Assembly: GCA_963787345.1 (NCBI GenBank)
Contig: CAWBCW010000015.1
Coordinates: 1 to 64,000 of the forward strand
Length of the DNA: 64,000 bases
DNA from: Bacillus_BD sp963787345
GTDB taxonomy: Bacteria > Bacillota > Bacilli > Bacillales > Cytobacillaceae
Reading direction: 5' to 3'
Each line of letters starts with the position of its first letter. Position 1 is the stretch's first letter. Below are positions 8,968-17,569 of this stretch, piece by piece. The translations under genes were made by a program, and so were the position numbers. The notes below the pieces were generated by a model. That model made no database searches. It worked only from the letters and a program-made list of their open reading frames with translations, and was not told the origin of the DNA.

Positions 8968-9816
8968 ATGAAGAAAAAAGTTGCAATTGTTACCGGGTCT
9001 TCCAGTGGTTTTGGGTTGTTAACCGTTATTGAATTAGCGAAAAATAACTTCCATGTAATTGCCACCATGAGAGATTTACATAAATCTAACCTTTTAATTG
9101 AAAAAAGTAAGCAAGAAAAGGTACGGGATTCGATTACTTTACATGCTCTTGATGTGACATCCAAGGAGTCGATTGACGTTTTCAAGGAGTATTGTCGTCA
9201 ATTCTCATCGATTGATATTTTGGTCAATAATGCAGGCTTAGCGATTGGTGGATTTCACGAGGATATTTCAGTTGAGGATTACCGCTCCCAATTTGAGACG
9301 AATTTCTTTGGCGTGATTGCCGTTACACAGACGGTTCTTCCGATGATGCGTGCACAGGGAAGTGGAAGAATTATAAATATGAGCAGCATTAGTGGCAAAA
9401 TGGGATTTCCAGGTCTTTCCCCTTATGCAGCCTCCAAACATGCCCTCGAAGGGTATAGCGAAAGCTTGTCTCTTGAGGTTCAACCCTTTGGGATTGATGT
9501 CATTTTAATAGAACCCGGCTCATATGAGACCAATATTTGGAGTGCGATAGATGCGATCGAACGTAAGGCTGATTCGGTGTATGCCTCCTACATATCTTCT
9601 CTTTTAACCGTAATGAATTCGAGTAAAAGTAACTATGGAGATCCCATTCATGTCGCCAAATTAATTGCGACGATTGCCTCCCAAAAGAAAAGACCTCGAT
9701 TCAGGTACCCGATAGGAACTGGGGTGAAGCGAAATCTGTTCTTAAAAAGTATACTGCCATGGAGAATGATTGAAAAATTAATGTTACGAATGATCCTTAA
9801 TCATAAATCTAAATAA
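8968..9816 (+). CDS. Short-chain dehydrogenase/reductase (copy A)
   Basis: Classical SDR of 282 aa, a cytosolic NAD(P)H-dependent oxidoreductase. Visible motifs: TGSSSGFG cofactor loop (residues 9-16), DVTS (about 63), NNAG (about 87-90), catalytic serine in SSISG (about 137) and YAASK (about 152-156), followed by EPGSYETN. GAGGGG lies 8 bases before the ATG. The basic C-terminal tail (about 240-282) is longer than in minimal SDRs. Divergent from the purF paralogue and repeated with it at 12436. The two copies differ at 7 residues, all in the first 115. Substrate unknown. Confidence 0.9.
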   Translation: MKKKVAIVTGSSSGFGLLTVIELAKNNFHVIATMRDLHKSNLLIEKSKQEKVRDSITLHALDVTSKESIDVFKEYCRQFSSIDILVNNAGLAIGGFHEDISVEDYRSQFETNFFGVIAVTQTVLPMMRAQGSGRIINMSSISGKMGFPGLSPYAASKHALEGYSESLSLEVQPFGIDVILIEPGSYETNIWSAIDAIERKADSVYASYISSLLTVMNSSKSNYGDPIHVAKLIATIASQKKRPRFRYPIGTGVKRNLFLKSILPWRMIEKLMLRMILNHKSK

Positions 9817-9837
9817 AGTTAATACATATTGGGATAA

Positions 9838-9867
9838 AGAAGCCTGAGAATAGTGCCCAGGCTTCCT
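9838..9867 (+). terminator. Terminator of SDR copy A
   Basis: Hairpin GAAGCCTG...CAGGCTTC just downstream of the SDR stop. On the other strand it begins inside the end of the truncated leftward membrane-protein gene. The same hairpin lies at 13306-13335 after copy B. Confidence 0.55.
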
Positions 9868-9957
9868 AATTCTTTTCCACAACTACCTTTATCGGAGAGT
9901 GTTTCTCTATTTCTGACACAAAATCTACTTCTGGAGCTTCTGTCGTATAGAAATAAC
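9867..9957 (-). pseudogene. 3'-end fragment of the leftward membrane-protein gene
   Basis: About 90 bases matching 13334-13425, the last codons of the membrane-protein gene next to SDR copy B. It ends abruptly at the duplication junction, where unrelated sequence (9958-9979) leads into copy B. Confidence 0.8.
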
Positions 9958-10152
9958 ACATACTATTCGTTGTTTTATTACATAAGAACTAAGAGAGGTC
10001 CGTTCAGAGGGGGAAGAATCTTCGAGTTTATCAAGCCTCATTTTCCATATACTGTCCGAAGCTGCGTCGGTTAATAATCAGACATGTTGATTTGTTATTT
10101 GACCGCATGTTTGAGTAATTATAAGATGCTCGTTATTTCAATGTCGGGAGAT

Positions 10153-10398
10153 TCACTCATCCCTACCCTCAAACAAATAGACCTTGTCAGAGAAGCCTCC
10201 CCTTTTCGCTTTTTTATCAACTCTGATCTTTTCAACTTCTTCAATGGAAGAACCGTGAATTTTCGCTAAAGCATGAATGACTTCAAGAAGATCGGCTAAT
10301 TTAGAAAAGAAGGTTTTTAAACGTTTTAAATATAATCCCTTAAACTTCCTACAATCAATTTCAATAATTAGATGTTCATTTTTTATTATTTCTGTCAC
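10153..10398 (-). pseudogene. MazG-like nucleotide pyrophosphohydrolase, truncated remnant (copy B)
   Basis: Second copy of the remnant at 6685-6930, differing at a few residues (KFKGLYL for KIKRLYL, KRGGF for KRGEF, EGRDE for EVRDE). It has the same missing N-terminal half, so the decay preceded the duplication. Confidence 0.5.
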
Positions 10399-10547
10399 CT
10401 TTTTTCAGATTAGTACCCTTCTGTGGGTCGATTATTTCGAGAACTGTAATTGCCTTAACAACCGCCCCAAACTTTTCTATATCATACTATAAAATACCTG
10501 CTGACTTAATCGGTGTTAAATATAGATACGATTAACCCAAAGAAAGA

Positions 10548-10582
10548 CGGATCTCTCGTTTCCGTTCGAAACATAAGATCCG
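10548..10582. terminator. Recurrent hairpin downstream of purF copy B
   Basis: Same inverted repeat as at 7080-7114, with two substitutions in the left arm. Confidence 0.55.
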
Positions 10583-10688
10583 CCTCTATTTTTTATAACA
10601 ACTGTAACTACCTGACAACTCCCACAGCTTTAAATGTGGGATTCTTATGTACTTAATAGAAGTCTAACAAAAGGGTTGTCACAGGAAC

Positions 10689-12074
10689 CTACATATTCAG
10701 CGATTTCAAATAGTCTGCTTCGTAGTCGTACAACGGGGTTGGATACTCTCCTGTAAAGTACGCCATACATAATCCGTTGTATGGAGCGTCGAAATTCAAC
10801 CCAATTGAATGGATTGTTCCATTAACACTTAAAAATGCGAGGCTATCGGCACCAATCATTTCCCCGATTTCTTCAACAGAATGGTCCGCCGCAATCAAGT
10901 CTTTACGATCCTCAACATCAATTCCATAAAAACTCGGATATCGAAAAGGCGGTGAAGCAACTCTTACATGCACTTCAATTGCCCCGGCATCACGCAGCAA
11001 CTGAACGAGATGTTTGCTCGTTGTCCCCCGAACGACTGAATCATCGACCATAACGACTTTTTTACCTTCCACAACCCCACGAACAGCCGATAATTTCATT
11101 CGTACTCCTAACTCACGTAATTCTTGAGTTGGCTGAATAAATGTTCTACCGATGTATTGGTTCTTTACTAATCCAATTTCATAGGGAATGCCGCTCTTTT
11201 CAGCATAACCACTCGCTGCTGATAATGAAGAGTTTGGTACACCGACTACAACATCCGCTGCTGCTGGTGCTTCTTCCGCTAACGTTCGTCCCATATTTTT
11301 ACGTGCTGTATGTACGTTAACGCCTACAATATCAGAATCTGGACGTGCAAAGTAAATATAGTCCATTGAATCAATCGATACCATTGTATCTTCCGTATAT
11401 TTTTCAATTTGGAAGCCGTCATTGTTTACAATAACGATTTCTCCTGGCTCAACGGAACGTATAAACTTAGCACCAGCAACATCTAACGCACAAGTTTCGC
11501 TCGCTAAAATATAAGCACCATTTGACAATTGTCCAATTGAAAATGGCCTAAAACCATTCGGATCCAAAGCTCCAATCATTTCATTAGGGGTTAAAATTAA
11601 ATAGGAAAAAGCCCCTTTGACCTTATTCAAACTTTCTTTCATTCGTTCGATTAAGGTGTCTTTTTCACTTCGACGAATCAAATGCATTAAAACTTCAGCA
11701 TCTGAGTTGGAAGAAAAAATAGCACCATGATCTTCTAATTCTTTTCGTAGAGTCATTGCATTTGTAAGATTCCCATTAAACCCTAAAGCAAATTCTTCAT
11801 CGTGAAATTCAAATAAAAAAGGTTCAATATTTTTCATTTCATCACTGCCAGCCTTACCATAACGAACATGGCCAATGGCAGCGTCCCCTTTTAAATCATC
11901 AATTTGACGATCATCTTTAAACACATCGGTTAGAAGCCCTAAACCCTTATGTCCTTTTAACTTTCCTTTATTCCTCACAACGATTCCTGACCCATTTTGA
12001 CCTCTGTGTTGTAAACTATGTAACCCGAAGTAACATAAACGAGCAGCGTCTGAAATCCCCCAAACACCAAACAT
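10689..12074 (-). CDS. PurF-like amidophosphoribosyltransferase paralogue without catalytic Cys (copy B)
   Basis: A 461-aa product differing from copy A at only four residues, all in the last 100 (GAIEV for GAVEV, HSVEEIGEMIG for HSIEEIGKIIG). The same features hold: start MFGVWG with AAGGAGG 7 bases upstream, no N-terminal nucleophile Cys, intact PRPP-binding motif VVMVDDSVVRGTTS, and lost Fe-S cysteines. The first three quarters of the gene looks almost identical to copy A at base level, while the 3' end carries several silent and replacement changes. The open frame and conservative changes suggest that both copies are under purifying selection. Confidence 0.88.
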   Translation of the reverse strand: MFGVWGISDAARLCYFGLHSLQHRGQNGSGIVVRNKGKLKGHKGLGLLTDVFKDDRQIDDLKGDAAIGHVRYGKAGSDEMKNIEPFLFEFHDEEFALGFNGNLTNAMTLRKELEDHGAIFSSNSDAEVLMHLIRRSEKDTLIERMKESLNKVKGAFSYLILTPNEMIGALDPNGFRPFSIGQLSNGAYILASETCALDVAGAKFIRSVEPGEIVIVNNDGFQIEKYTEDTMVSIDSMDYIYFARPDSDIVGVNVHTARKNMGRTLAEEAPAAADVVVGVPNSSLSAASGYAEKSGIPYEIGLVKNQYIGRTFIQPTQELRELGVRMKLSAVRGVVEGKKVVMVDDSVVRGTTSKHLVQLLRDAGAIEVHVRVASPPFRYPSFYGIDVEDRKDLIAADHSVEEIGEMIGADSLAFLSVNGTIHSIGLNFDAPYNGLCMAYFTGEYPTPLYDYEADYLKSLNM

Positions 12075-12435
12075 GGAATAACCTCCTTCAAAACTTTTTT
12101 CGCAATAGATGATTAAAGCGAGATACTACAAAAATAAATGATTTGATTTAAATTTACTACTTTATTATGCGACATATGTGATTTTTATAAACTTAATTAA
12201 CAATTAGCAGCCCTTCAAGTATAGATTCAGATTCATTTATGCGACAATGAATGCTTTTCATTTTTTAAAAATGGATCTAAGTGTTTTCTTTGTTCCAACT
12301 AAGTTTTACAATTAGTGTGAGTCGAACCTCAATTTTTTTTCAAATTGAGGGACAACCGTATTAATTAAATTCGATTGTGTATTTAGCACATAGTGCAATA
12401 ATATTAAAATAAATACAAATAATAAGGGGATCTTA
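12075..12435. promoter_or_regulatory. Divergent promoter region between purF paralogue and SDR (copy B)
   Basis: Almost unchanged copy of 8607-8967, including the CCTCAA/TTGAGG palindrome and the two TTATGCGACA elements. Confidence 0.5.
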
Positions 12436-13284
12436 ATGAAGAAAAAAGTTGCAATTGTTACCGGGTCTTCCAGTGGTTTTGGTTTGTTAACGGTTATTGA
12501 ATTAGCGAAAAATGGCTTCCATGTGATTGCCACCATGAGAGATTTACATAAATCTGAGCTTTTAATCGAAAAAAGTAAGCAAGAAAAGGTACAAGATTCG
12601 ATTACTTTACATGCTCTTGATGTGACATCCAAGGAGTCGATTGACATTTTCAAGGGGTATTGTCGTCAATTCTCATCGATTGATATTTTGGTCAATAATG
12701 CAGGCTTAGCGATTGGTGGATTTCATGAGGAAATTTCAGTTGAGGATTATCGCTCCCAATTTGAGACGAATTTCTTTGGCGTGATTGCCGTTACACAGAC
12801 GATTCTTCCGATGATGCGTGCACAGGGAAGTGGAAGAATTATAAATATGAGCAGCATTAGTGGCAAAATGGGATTTCCAGGTCTTTCCCCTTATGCAGCC
12901 TCCAAACATGCCCTCGAAGGGTATAGCGAAAGCTTGTCTCTTGAGGTTCAACCCTTTGGGATTGATGTCATTTTAATAGAACCCGGCTCATATGAGACCA
13001 ATATTTGGAGTGCGATAGATGCGATCGAACGTAAGGCTGATTCGGTGTATGCCTCCTACATATCTTCTCTTTTAACCGTGATGAATTCGAGTAAAAGTAA
13101 CTATGGAGATCCCATTCATGTCGCCAAATTAATTGCGACGATTGCCTCCCAAAAGAAAAGACCTCGATTCAGGTACCCGATAGGAACTGGGGTGAAGCGA
13201 AATCTGTTCTTAAAAAGTATACTGCCATGGAGAATGATTGAAAAATTAATGTTACGAATGATCCTTAATCATAAATCTAAATAA
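12436..13284 (+). CDS. Short-chain dehydrogenase/reductase (copy B)
   Basis: 282-aa SDR with the same motifs as copy A (TGSSSGFG, NNAG, SSISG, YAASK). The two proteins differ at 7 positions, all in the first 115 residues (for example AKNGFHV for AKNNFHV, KSELL for KSNLL, FKGYC for FKEYC); the last 165 residues are identical. AGGGG precedes the ATG. Further degenerate pieces of this gene lie at 27250-27686, 27801-27858 and 30015-30297, so the family has been copied repeatedly on this chromosome. Confidence 0.9.
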   Translation: MKKKVAIVTGSSSGFGLLTVIELAKNGFHVIATMRDLHKSELLIEKSKQEKVQDSITLHALDVTSKESIDIFKGYCRQFSSIDILVNNAGLAIGGFHEEISVEDYRSQFETNFFGVIAVTQTILPMMRAQGSGRIINMSSISGKMGFPGLSPYAASKHALEGYSESLSLEVQPFGIDVILIEPGSYETNIWSAIDAIERKADSVYASYISSLLTVMNSSKSNYGDPIHVAKLIATIASQKKRPRFRYPIGTGVKRNLFLKSILPWRMIEKLMLRMILNHKSK

Positions 13285-13305
13285 AGTTAATACATATTGG
13301 GATAA

Positions 13306-13335
13306 AGAAGCCTGAGAATAGTGCCCAGGCTTCCT
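13306..13335 (+). terminator. Terminator of SDR copy B
   Basis: Hairpin GAAGCCTG...CAGGCTTC, equivalent to 9838-9867. Confidence 0.55.
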
Positions 13336-13984
13336 AATGCTTTTCCACAACTACCTTTATCGGAGAGTGTTTCTCTATTTCTGACACAAAATCTACTTCT
13401 GGAGCTTCTGTCGTGTAAAAATAACAAATCGCACTATTTACTGTTCGATGATAGGTCGGTTTTTCTGGCAAACTTCCATCTTTGTTATAGTCATACCAGA
13501 TGGCTTCCACATCCCCAAAAATGTTGATCCGCTTAGTGACTGCTCGATACTGGCACTTACTAATGTCCTTGTAAAAGAACTTATTATACTCTTTTCTTAT
13601 CACTTTTTTACTATGATAATATTTCTCGCGATAAACAATGAGATAGTCATCATAAAACCGAATCTCAAAAGGTGATGGAACTCTCTTATATCCACCAGCA
13701 AAACTTACTCCGATCGCAATCACAATAAGCATGATCCGGGTCGACCATGATAATTCGCTAAATAGATTATCTTGAAAGATAATCGAACCTACTACAATGA
13801 CACCTACAATGATTCAAACTACAGGTTTAAGCTTTTGAAGCGGGGAATTTTCATTTTTAGGAACTAATACCCCTTCATTGGCTTTTAGTACATAATTTGG
13901 TTTTTCCATTTCATTATTGCTGTAACCACCCGGATTTTGTTGATTTACATCTTCGTGTTCTAGTCTTAACTCTTTTGCTTTCAT
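13334..13984 (-). pseudogene. Two-helix membrane protein with an internal stop codon
   Basis: Paralogue of the intact gene at 14000-14572. The full frame runs from ATG 13984 (GGAGG 8 bases upstream) to TAG 13334 but carries an in-frame TGA at 13814-13816 where the intact paralogue has TGG (VVWII). The N terminus is about 25 residues longer (MKAKELRLEHEDVNQQNP) than the paralogue. A distal reinitiation product from ATG 13732 is possible but would lack the first membrane helix. The family is a membrane-anchored protein with a C-terminal beta-rich soluble domain that I cannot name. Confidence 0.75.
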
Positions 13985-13999
13985 CACAGCCTCCTGCCT

Positions 14000-14572
14000 C
14001 TATTCCACGATAGCAACTTTAATTGGGGAATGACTTTCAATTTCAGCCACAAAATCCACTTCTGGAGCTTCTGTCATGTAAAAATAACAAATCCCGCCAT
14101 CTGTCGTTCGATGATAATTCGGTTTTTCAGGCAAGGTCCCATCTTTGTTATAGTTATACCAGATTCCTTCGATAACCCCTTTAATGTGAATTCGTTTTGT
14201 TCCCGTCCGATACTCGACTTTTTGGATATCCTTGTAAAAAAACTTGTTATATTCTTTTCTGATGACCTTTTTACTGTAATAATGTTTCTTGCGATAAACA
14301 ATGAAATAGTCATCATAAAACCGAATCTCAAAAGGCGATGGAACTCTCTTATATCCACCAGCAAAACTTACTCCAATCGCAATCACAATAAGCATGATCC
14401 GGATCGACCATGATAATTCGCTGAATAGATTATCTTGAAAGATAATAGAACCTACTACGATAACACCTACAATGATCCAAACTGCCGGTTTAAGTTTACT
14501 AAACAGGGAGTTTTCATTTTTAGGAACTAAGACCCTTTCATTGGCCTTTAGTACATAATTTGATTTTTCCAT
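14000..14572 (-). CDS. Two-helix membrane protein, unknown family
   Basis: 190-aa protein with a short cytoplasmic N terminus (MEKSNYVLKANERVLVPKN), two adjacent hydrophobic helices (about residues 29-46 and 58-73), and a soluble C-terminal domain rich in Tyr, Phe, Lys and His (IRFYDDYFIVYRKKHYYSKK; YRTGTKRIHIKG). This layout resembles small YcxB-like or PH-like membrane proteins of Bacilli, but I cannot assign it. GGAGTG lies ahead of the ATG. It sits 15 bases upstream of a nonsense-mutated paralogue in the same direction; the pair probably formed one operon by duplication. Confidence 0.75.
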   Translation of the reverse strand: MEKSNYVLKANERVLVPKNENSLFSKLKPAVWIIVGVIVVGSIIFQDNLFSELSWSIRIMLIVIAIGVSFAGGYKRVPSPFEIRFYDDYFIVYRKKHYYSKKVIRKEYNKFFYKDIQKVEYRTGTKRIHIKGVIEGIWYNYNKDGTLPEKPNYHRTTDGGICYFYMTEAPEVDFVAEIESHSPIKVAIVE

Positions 14573-15083
14573 AACTTCACTCCTACACTATTATAATAGT
14601 AGTTACTGCCATACATGTTTTGGAGATTTCAAGATCTATTACTGATTTATTTATATCGCTTGCTTGTAACAGATTATCCAAGATTGCGAAACAGCCATCA
14701 TCTTACTAAGTACTTCTGAGCGATCATCAATTATACTCTTGTAACTACCTACACTAGTATTCTCGCCTCTAGAAAAGCAATATCTCCAAAGCTTTTTTCC
14801 CTTCAAAACATCCTGTGACGCACTAAAGATTACATTAACTTTACAATAGAAAACCTTACACCGTCAGTACTGTAGCTCTTTTCAGTAATAAATACTCATA
14901 TATTTAAATAATCATCGAAGGATAGGTTATGACTTTTATCATAGTGAAAAAAGGCTTTAAACTTTAAACGACCATCGATCCATTTATTGATTAGCCCCTG
15001 TATGTTAAAATTGGAATGTTTATACTGTATTTAGTATTTTAAACAAAATAAATATGACGAAGGTTTTGAAATGAGGTGGAAAT
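14573..15083. other. Intergenic region, nothing identified
   Basis: AT-rich, no ORF with a ribosome site and no strong hairpin seen. Confidence 0.5.
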
Positions 15084-15293
15084 ATGAGTGTTAAGAGAAT
15101 TACTTCCATACAAGGTTTAGTAATGTTGGGGTTAACCACATTAATAATTATTGCGACGATTATTGCTTCTCAATCTTATTTTAGTTATGTAGAAGTAACG
15201 GAAGCATCCAATAACTGTTTTAATATTGGTGGATATCCTATTATTGAAAAATCAGGTTTAGAAATGACATATTTCAAGTGTGTAACAAATTAA
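15084..15293 (+). CDS. Small membrane-anchored or secreted protein (69 aa)
   Basis: Short protein with one hydrophobic helix at about residues 12-30 (GLVMLGLTTLIIIATIIA), then an outside segment containing two cysteines (NNCFNIGG and YFKCVTN) that could form a disulfide. GAGGTGG lies 5 bases before the ATG, a convincing site. Many Bacilli carry such short proteins of unknown role; I do not recognise this one further. Confidence 0.65.
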   Translation: MSVKRITSIQGLVMLGLTTLIIIATIIASQSYFSYVEVTEASNNCFNIGGYPIIEKSGLEMTYFKCVTN

Positions 15294-15567
15294 TTTTACT
15301 CTATTAACCGGTGCGATTGTAAATTAATCTGACTCGCTTTTCTTCTTCAAGTAACTGGAAGTTTAGTTGAAGATTGGCAAGAAATTATCGTACCTCGCAG
15401 GCGATATCAGCAGAAAAATGCCCTGCCATCAAGCTCGCTACGGGTCCTCTATTATAATGAAACATTTAAACAATTGGATATTAAACTGAAAACAAAAAAA
15501 TCATTAAAAAAAGTGCTGAAGATATCCATCTCCTTAGCACTTCTCATTTAAGACAAATATATCTTCT

Positions 15568-16365
15568 TCACTCTTTAATCCGAGGTTTAGTAGGATCACA
15601 GTTTGGTGTATCAAGGTTTGCTGATTCACTTAACTTCATTAGATAATAGCATTCTTCACGTAACATATGGTCCGCCATTAACGGAGCAAATGTCCCTAAT
15701 GCTTGCTTACTTAGCCTTAGTTCTTCTATTTCTTTTAAAAATCCTTGAAATAATTTTATTTCTAACTGGGTGTCTGAATTGAATTTTTCCAAAGCAGGAA
15801 ACTCAGCTAAATTCGTTCTTAAATACCCTGCCATTTCTACAGCTTTTAAATAAAAATCTTCAAATTGCTTCGTAAATGAATCACTCTTCTCTCTTAACCT
15901 TTTTTCAACACCGTCTAAATTTGATGAAATCGCCTCTGAATGACCAGCAGCATCTAATAACCATACAAGATGATGATGCAGTTCATGATAAGTAGGGGGA
16001 ACTTGCCCTCCTTTTAAATGGTTTAAAATTCGTAAATATTCTTCTAATTCATTAATCATATGATTAATAAAGGTGGGTGACAGGTGAATTTTTATTTTCC
16101 CGATAAGGTGTTTTCTTAATAATTCTAATTTAAATTCTCGAAGTTTTATTGTCTCTACTTCAGCTTTTTCTGTTAATTCTATAGAGTCGATGGATTTGGC
16201 ATGATCCAGAAGTGTATCGAATACTCGAATAAATATTGAAGCTTTTTCAATCTCCTCTTTTTGAACGGGTGCTAAGGCTTGATAAATAAACCTAGAATGA
16301 TCACCTAGGATTTGAAGCCAAAAACGATGTTCAAATCTTGCTGTCTTCTCAAAAACCTCATTCAT
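15568..16365 (-). CDS. DUF2935 helical-bundle protein (paralogue)
   Basis: 265-aa all-helical protein of the same DUF2935 family as 5424-6287. Repeats of the metal-ligand-like pattern are visible: EHRFWLQILGDHSRFIYQ at the N terminus, HHHLVWLLDAAGHSEAI in the middle and ADHMLREECYYLMKL near the end. AAGGGGG precedes the ATG. Single gene; function unknown, metal binding inferred from spaced Glu and His. Confidence 0.85.
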   Translation of the reverse strand: MNEVFEKTARFEHRFWLQILGDHSRFIYQALAPVQKEEIEKASIFIRVFDTLLDHAKSIDSIELTEKAEVETIKLREFKLELLRKHLIGKIKIHLSPTFINHMINELEEYLRILNHLKGGQVPPTYHELHHHLVWLLDAAGHSEAISSNLDGVEKRLREKSDSFTKQFEDFYLKAVEMAGYLRTNLAEFPALEKFNSDTQLEIKLFQGFLKEIEELRLSKQALGTFAPLMADHMLREECYYLMKLSESANLDTPNCDPTKPRIKE

Positions 16366-16770
16366 ACCAACGCCCCCTTACTATAAATCCCCATGCATTT
16401 CTAATATTTATTCCCTTTACATGTATATAGGGAAAATTCTTAAATAATGTATGTTATCTTCAGTACATATGGCTGTCCTTTATACAGTGCATGCGCACCC
16501 GAATTAAAATATCCCCCCTGCCTTCGATTGGTGATGGCTCTTGCTTGCATTGATCGCAGCCGTTCCACTTGCAACCCCCACCTACACAATAACTACTTCA
16601 CATTTTGTCACTTTCATTTTCCCTTTATGAATATTTACTAATATAACGGCGGAGAAAGTTTTTGGATGAAACCTATGTCATTAGTGACCATCCGAATAAT
16701 AATTGCCCATAAATTAGCATGGAAAGGACACCATAACATTTATATAAGGTTATGAAACAAATCCAACCGA
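16366..16770. other. Intergenic region, no gene identified
   Basis: Contains only ORFs without ribosome sites. The right part leads into the dispersed repeat at 16775-16906. Confidence 0.5.
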
Positions 16771-16774
16771 ATCG

Positions 16775-16906
16775 TTAACTTCCTTCAGCGGGAGACTTCC
16801 GCTGAAGGAAGTTAAGCCGCCGGCGGATGTCTCGGATTTTTTAAAGGTAATTTCTCGAGCAAGCTCGAAAAAATCCGGACGCAAATTCGACGGACGAATT
16901 TGATTG
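16775..16906 (+). repeat. Dispersed palindromic repeat, fullest copy
   Basis: Three parts in order: a 17-bp hairpin (16775-16791 with 16798-16815, core CTTCCTTCAGCGG), the block GCCGCCGGCGGATGTCTCGG, and a second palindrome CTCGAGCAAGCTCGA followed by AAATCCGGACGCAAATTCG. The distal half recurs inverted at 45607-45690 and the proximal half recurs at 1829-1862. It lies directly upstream of the HNH gene. Confidence 0.75.
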
Positions 16907-16922
16907 ATTAGGAGGCTCAAAC

Positions 16923-17210
16923 TTGCGTACATGTGAACTTTGTGAACGAGAAGATGTTGATACGACCGTCCATCACCTATTGCCGAAAGAAATGGGTGGT
17001 ACATTTGGTCCTACAGCTCATTTATGTATCCCCTGTCATAAACAAATTCATGCCCTTTACACAAATGAAGAAATTGCTGCGCGTTTAACAACCATTCAAG
17101 AATTAAAAGAAGATCCCCAACTATCACGCTTTCTAAAATGGATAAAAAAACAACCTTCAACCAAATTAATGAAAATTAAAAAGTCCAATAATCGAAGACA
17201 AAGGCGATAA
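16923..17210 (+). CDS. HNH endonuclease family protein (YisB-like)
   Basis: 95-aa zinc-binding HNH protein. Two CxxC pairs (CELC at residues 4-7 and CIPC at about 36-39) frame the motif VHHLLPKEMGG, with a final HKQIHALYTNEE, the usual HNH layout. The protein starts at TTG 16923, with AGGAGG 6 bases upstream. The C-terminal 30 residues are basic (KKQPSTKLMKIKKSNNRRQRR region) and probably bind nucleic acid. B. subtilis YisB is a close-looking homologue of similar length. Nuclease activity is assumed from the family; the biological role is not known. Confidence 0.8.
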   Translation: MRTCELCEREDVDTTVHHLLPKEMGGTFGPTAHLCIPCHKQIHALYTNEEIAARLTTIQELKEDPQLSRFLKWIKKQPSTKLMKIKKSNNRRQRR

Positions 17211-17569
17211 TTATAGCAGCAGGTTCTCTGTTGGAAGAGAAAAAGAAGCAATAAATGTTAATAGAACAGGCTGAATAGCAATATTTTAGTCTGTTCTTTT
17301 TGTTGTTAATTAAGGGACTTTATTAAAACAATATAAAAATTTTAGATGGATATTAGTTACTATTTTTATTGATTATGATCCTAATTCGACAGTTAAATGG
17401 ATAATCATTTTAAATATTAAGTATATATTGAATGTTATAACTTTAAAGACAATGATATACTTTACTTAAAGTAGTTAAAAAGTTTATATAGAAAATGTTG
17501 TATAGTAATAGAATTTTAAATGGATATTCAACTAACGAGGTTGTTGAATAACGTAAAGGGGAGAAAGCT
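17211..17569. other. Intergenic region with a terminator
   Basis: A hairpin AGAACAG...CTGTTCT with a following T-run at about 17262-17305 ends the HNH transcript. The rest is AT-rich with no gene. Confidence 0.55.

Larger units (their letters stand above)
6513..9957. repeat. Tandem duplication, copy A (3.47-kb unit)
   Basis: This segment recurs at 9980-13425 with an offset of 3467-3468 bases and only scattered substitutions. It carries the MazG-like fragment, purF paralogue, divergent promoter region, SDR gene and the last 90 bases or so of the leftward membrane-protein gene. The right end of copy A is cut inside that membrane-protein gene, which fixes copy B as the one retaining the original right junction. 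Confidence 0.95.
9980..13425. repeat. Tandem duplication, copy B (3.47-kb unit)
   Basis: Second copy of the segment at 6513-9957. The right edge continues into the full-length membrane-protein pseudogene, so copy B holds the ancestral right boundary. Confidence 0.95.

Noticed and set aside
10835..11053. 72-codon + strand ORF inside purF copy B
   Set aside because: Absent from copy A and antisense to a conserved gene.
6513..13425. Tandem repeat as an assembly artefact
   Set aside because: The copies differ at many scattered bases and by one indel, and the junctions contain unique sequence, so they are distinct loci; read depth would still be a useful check.
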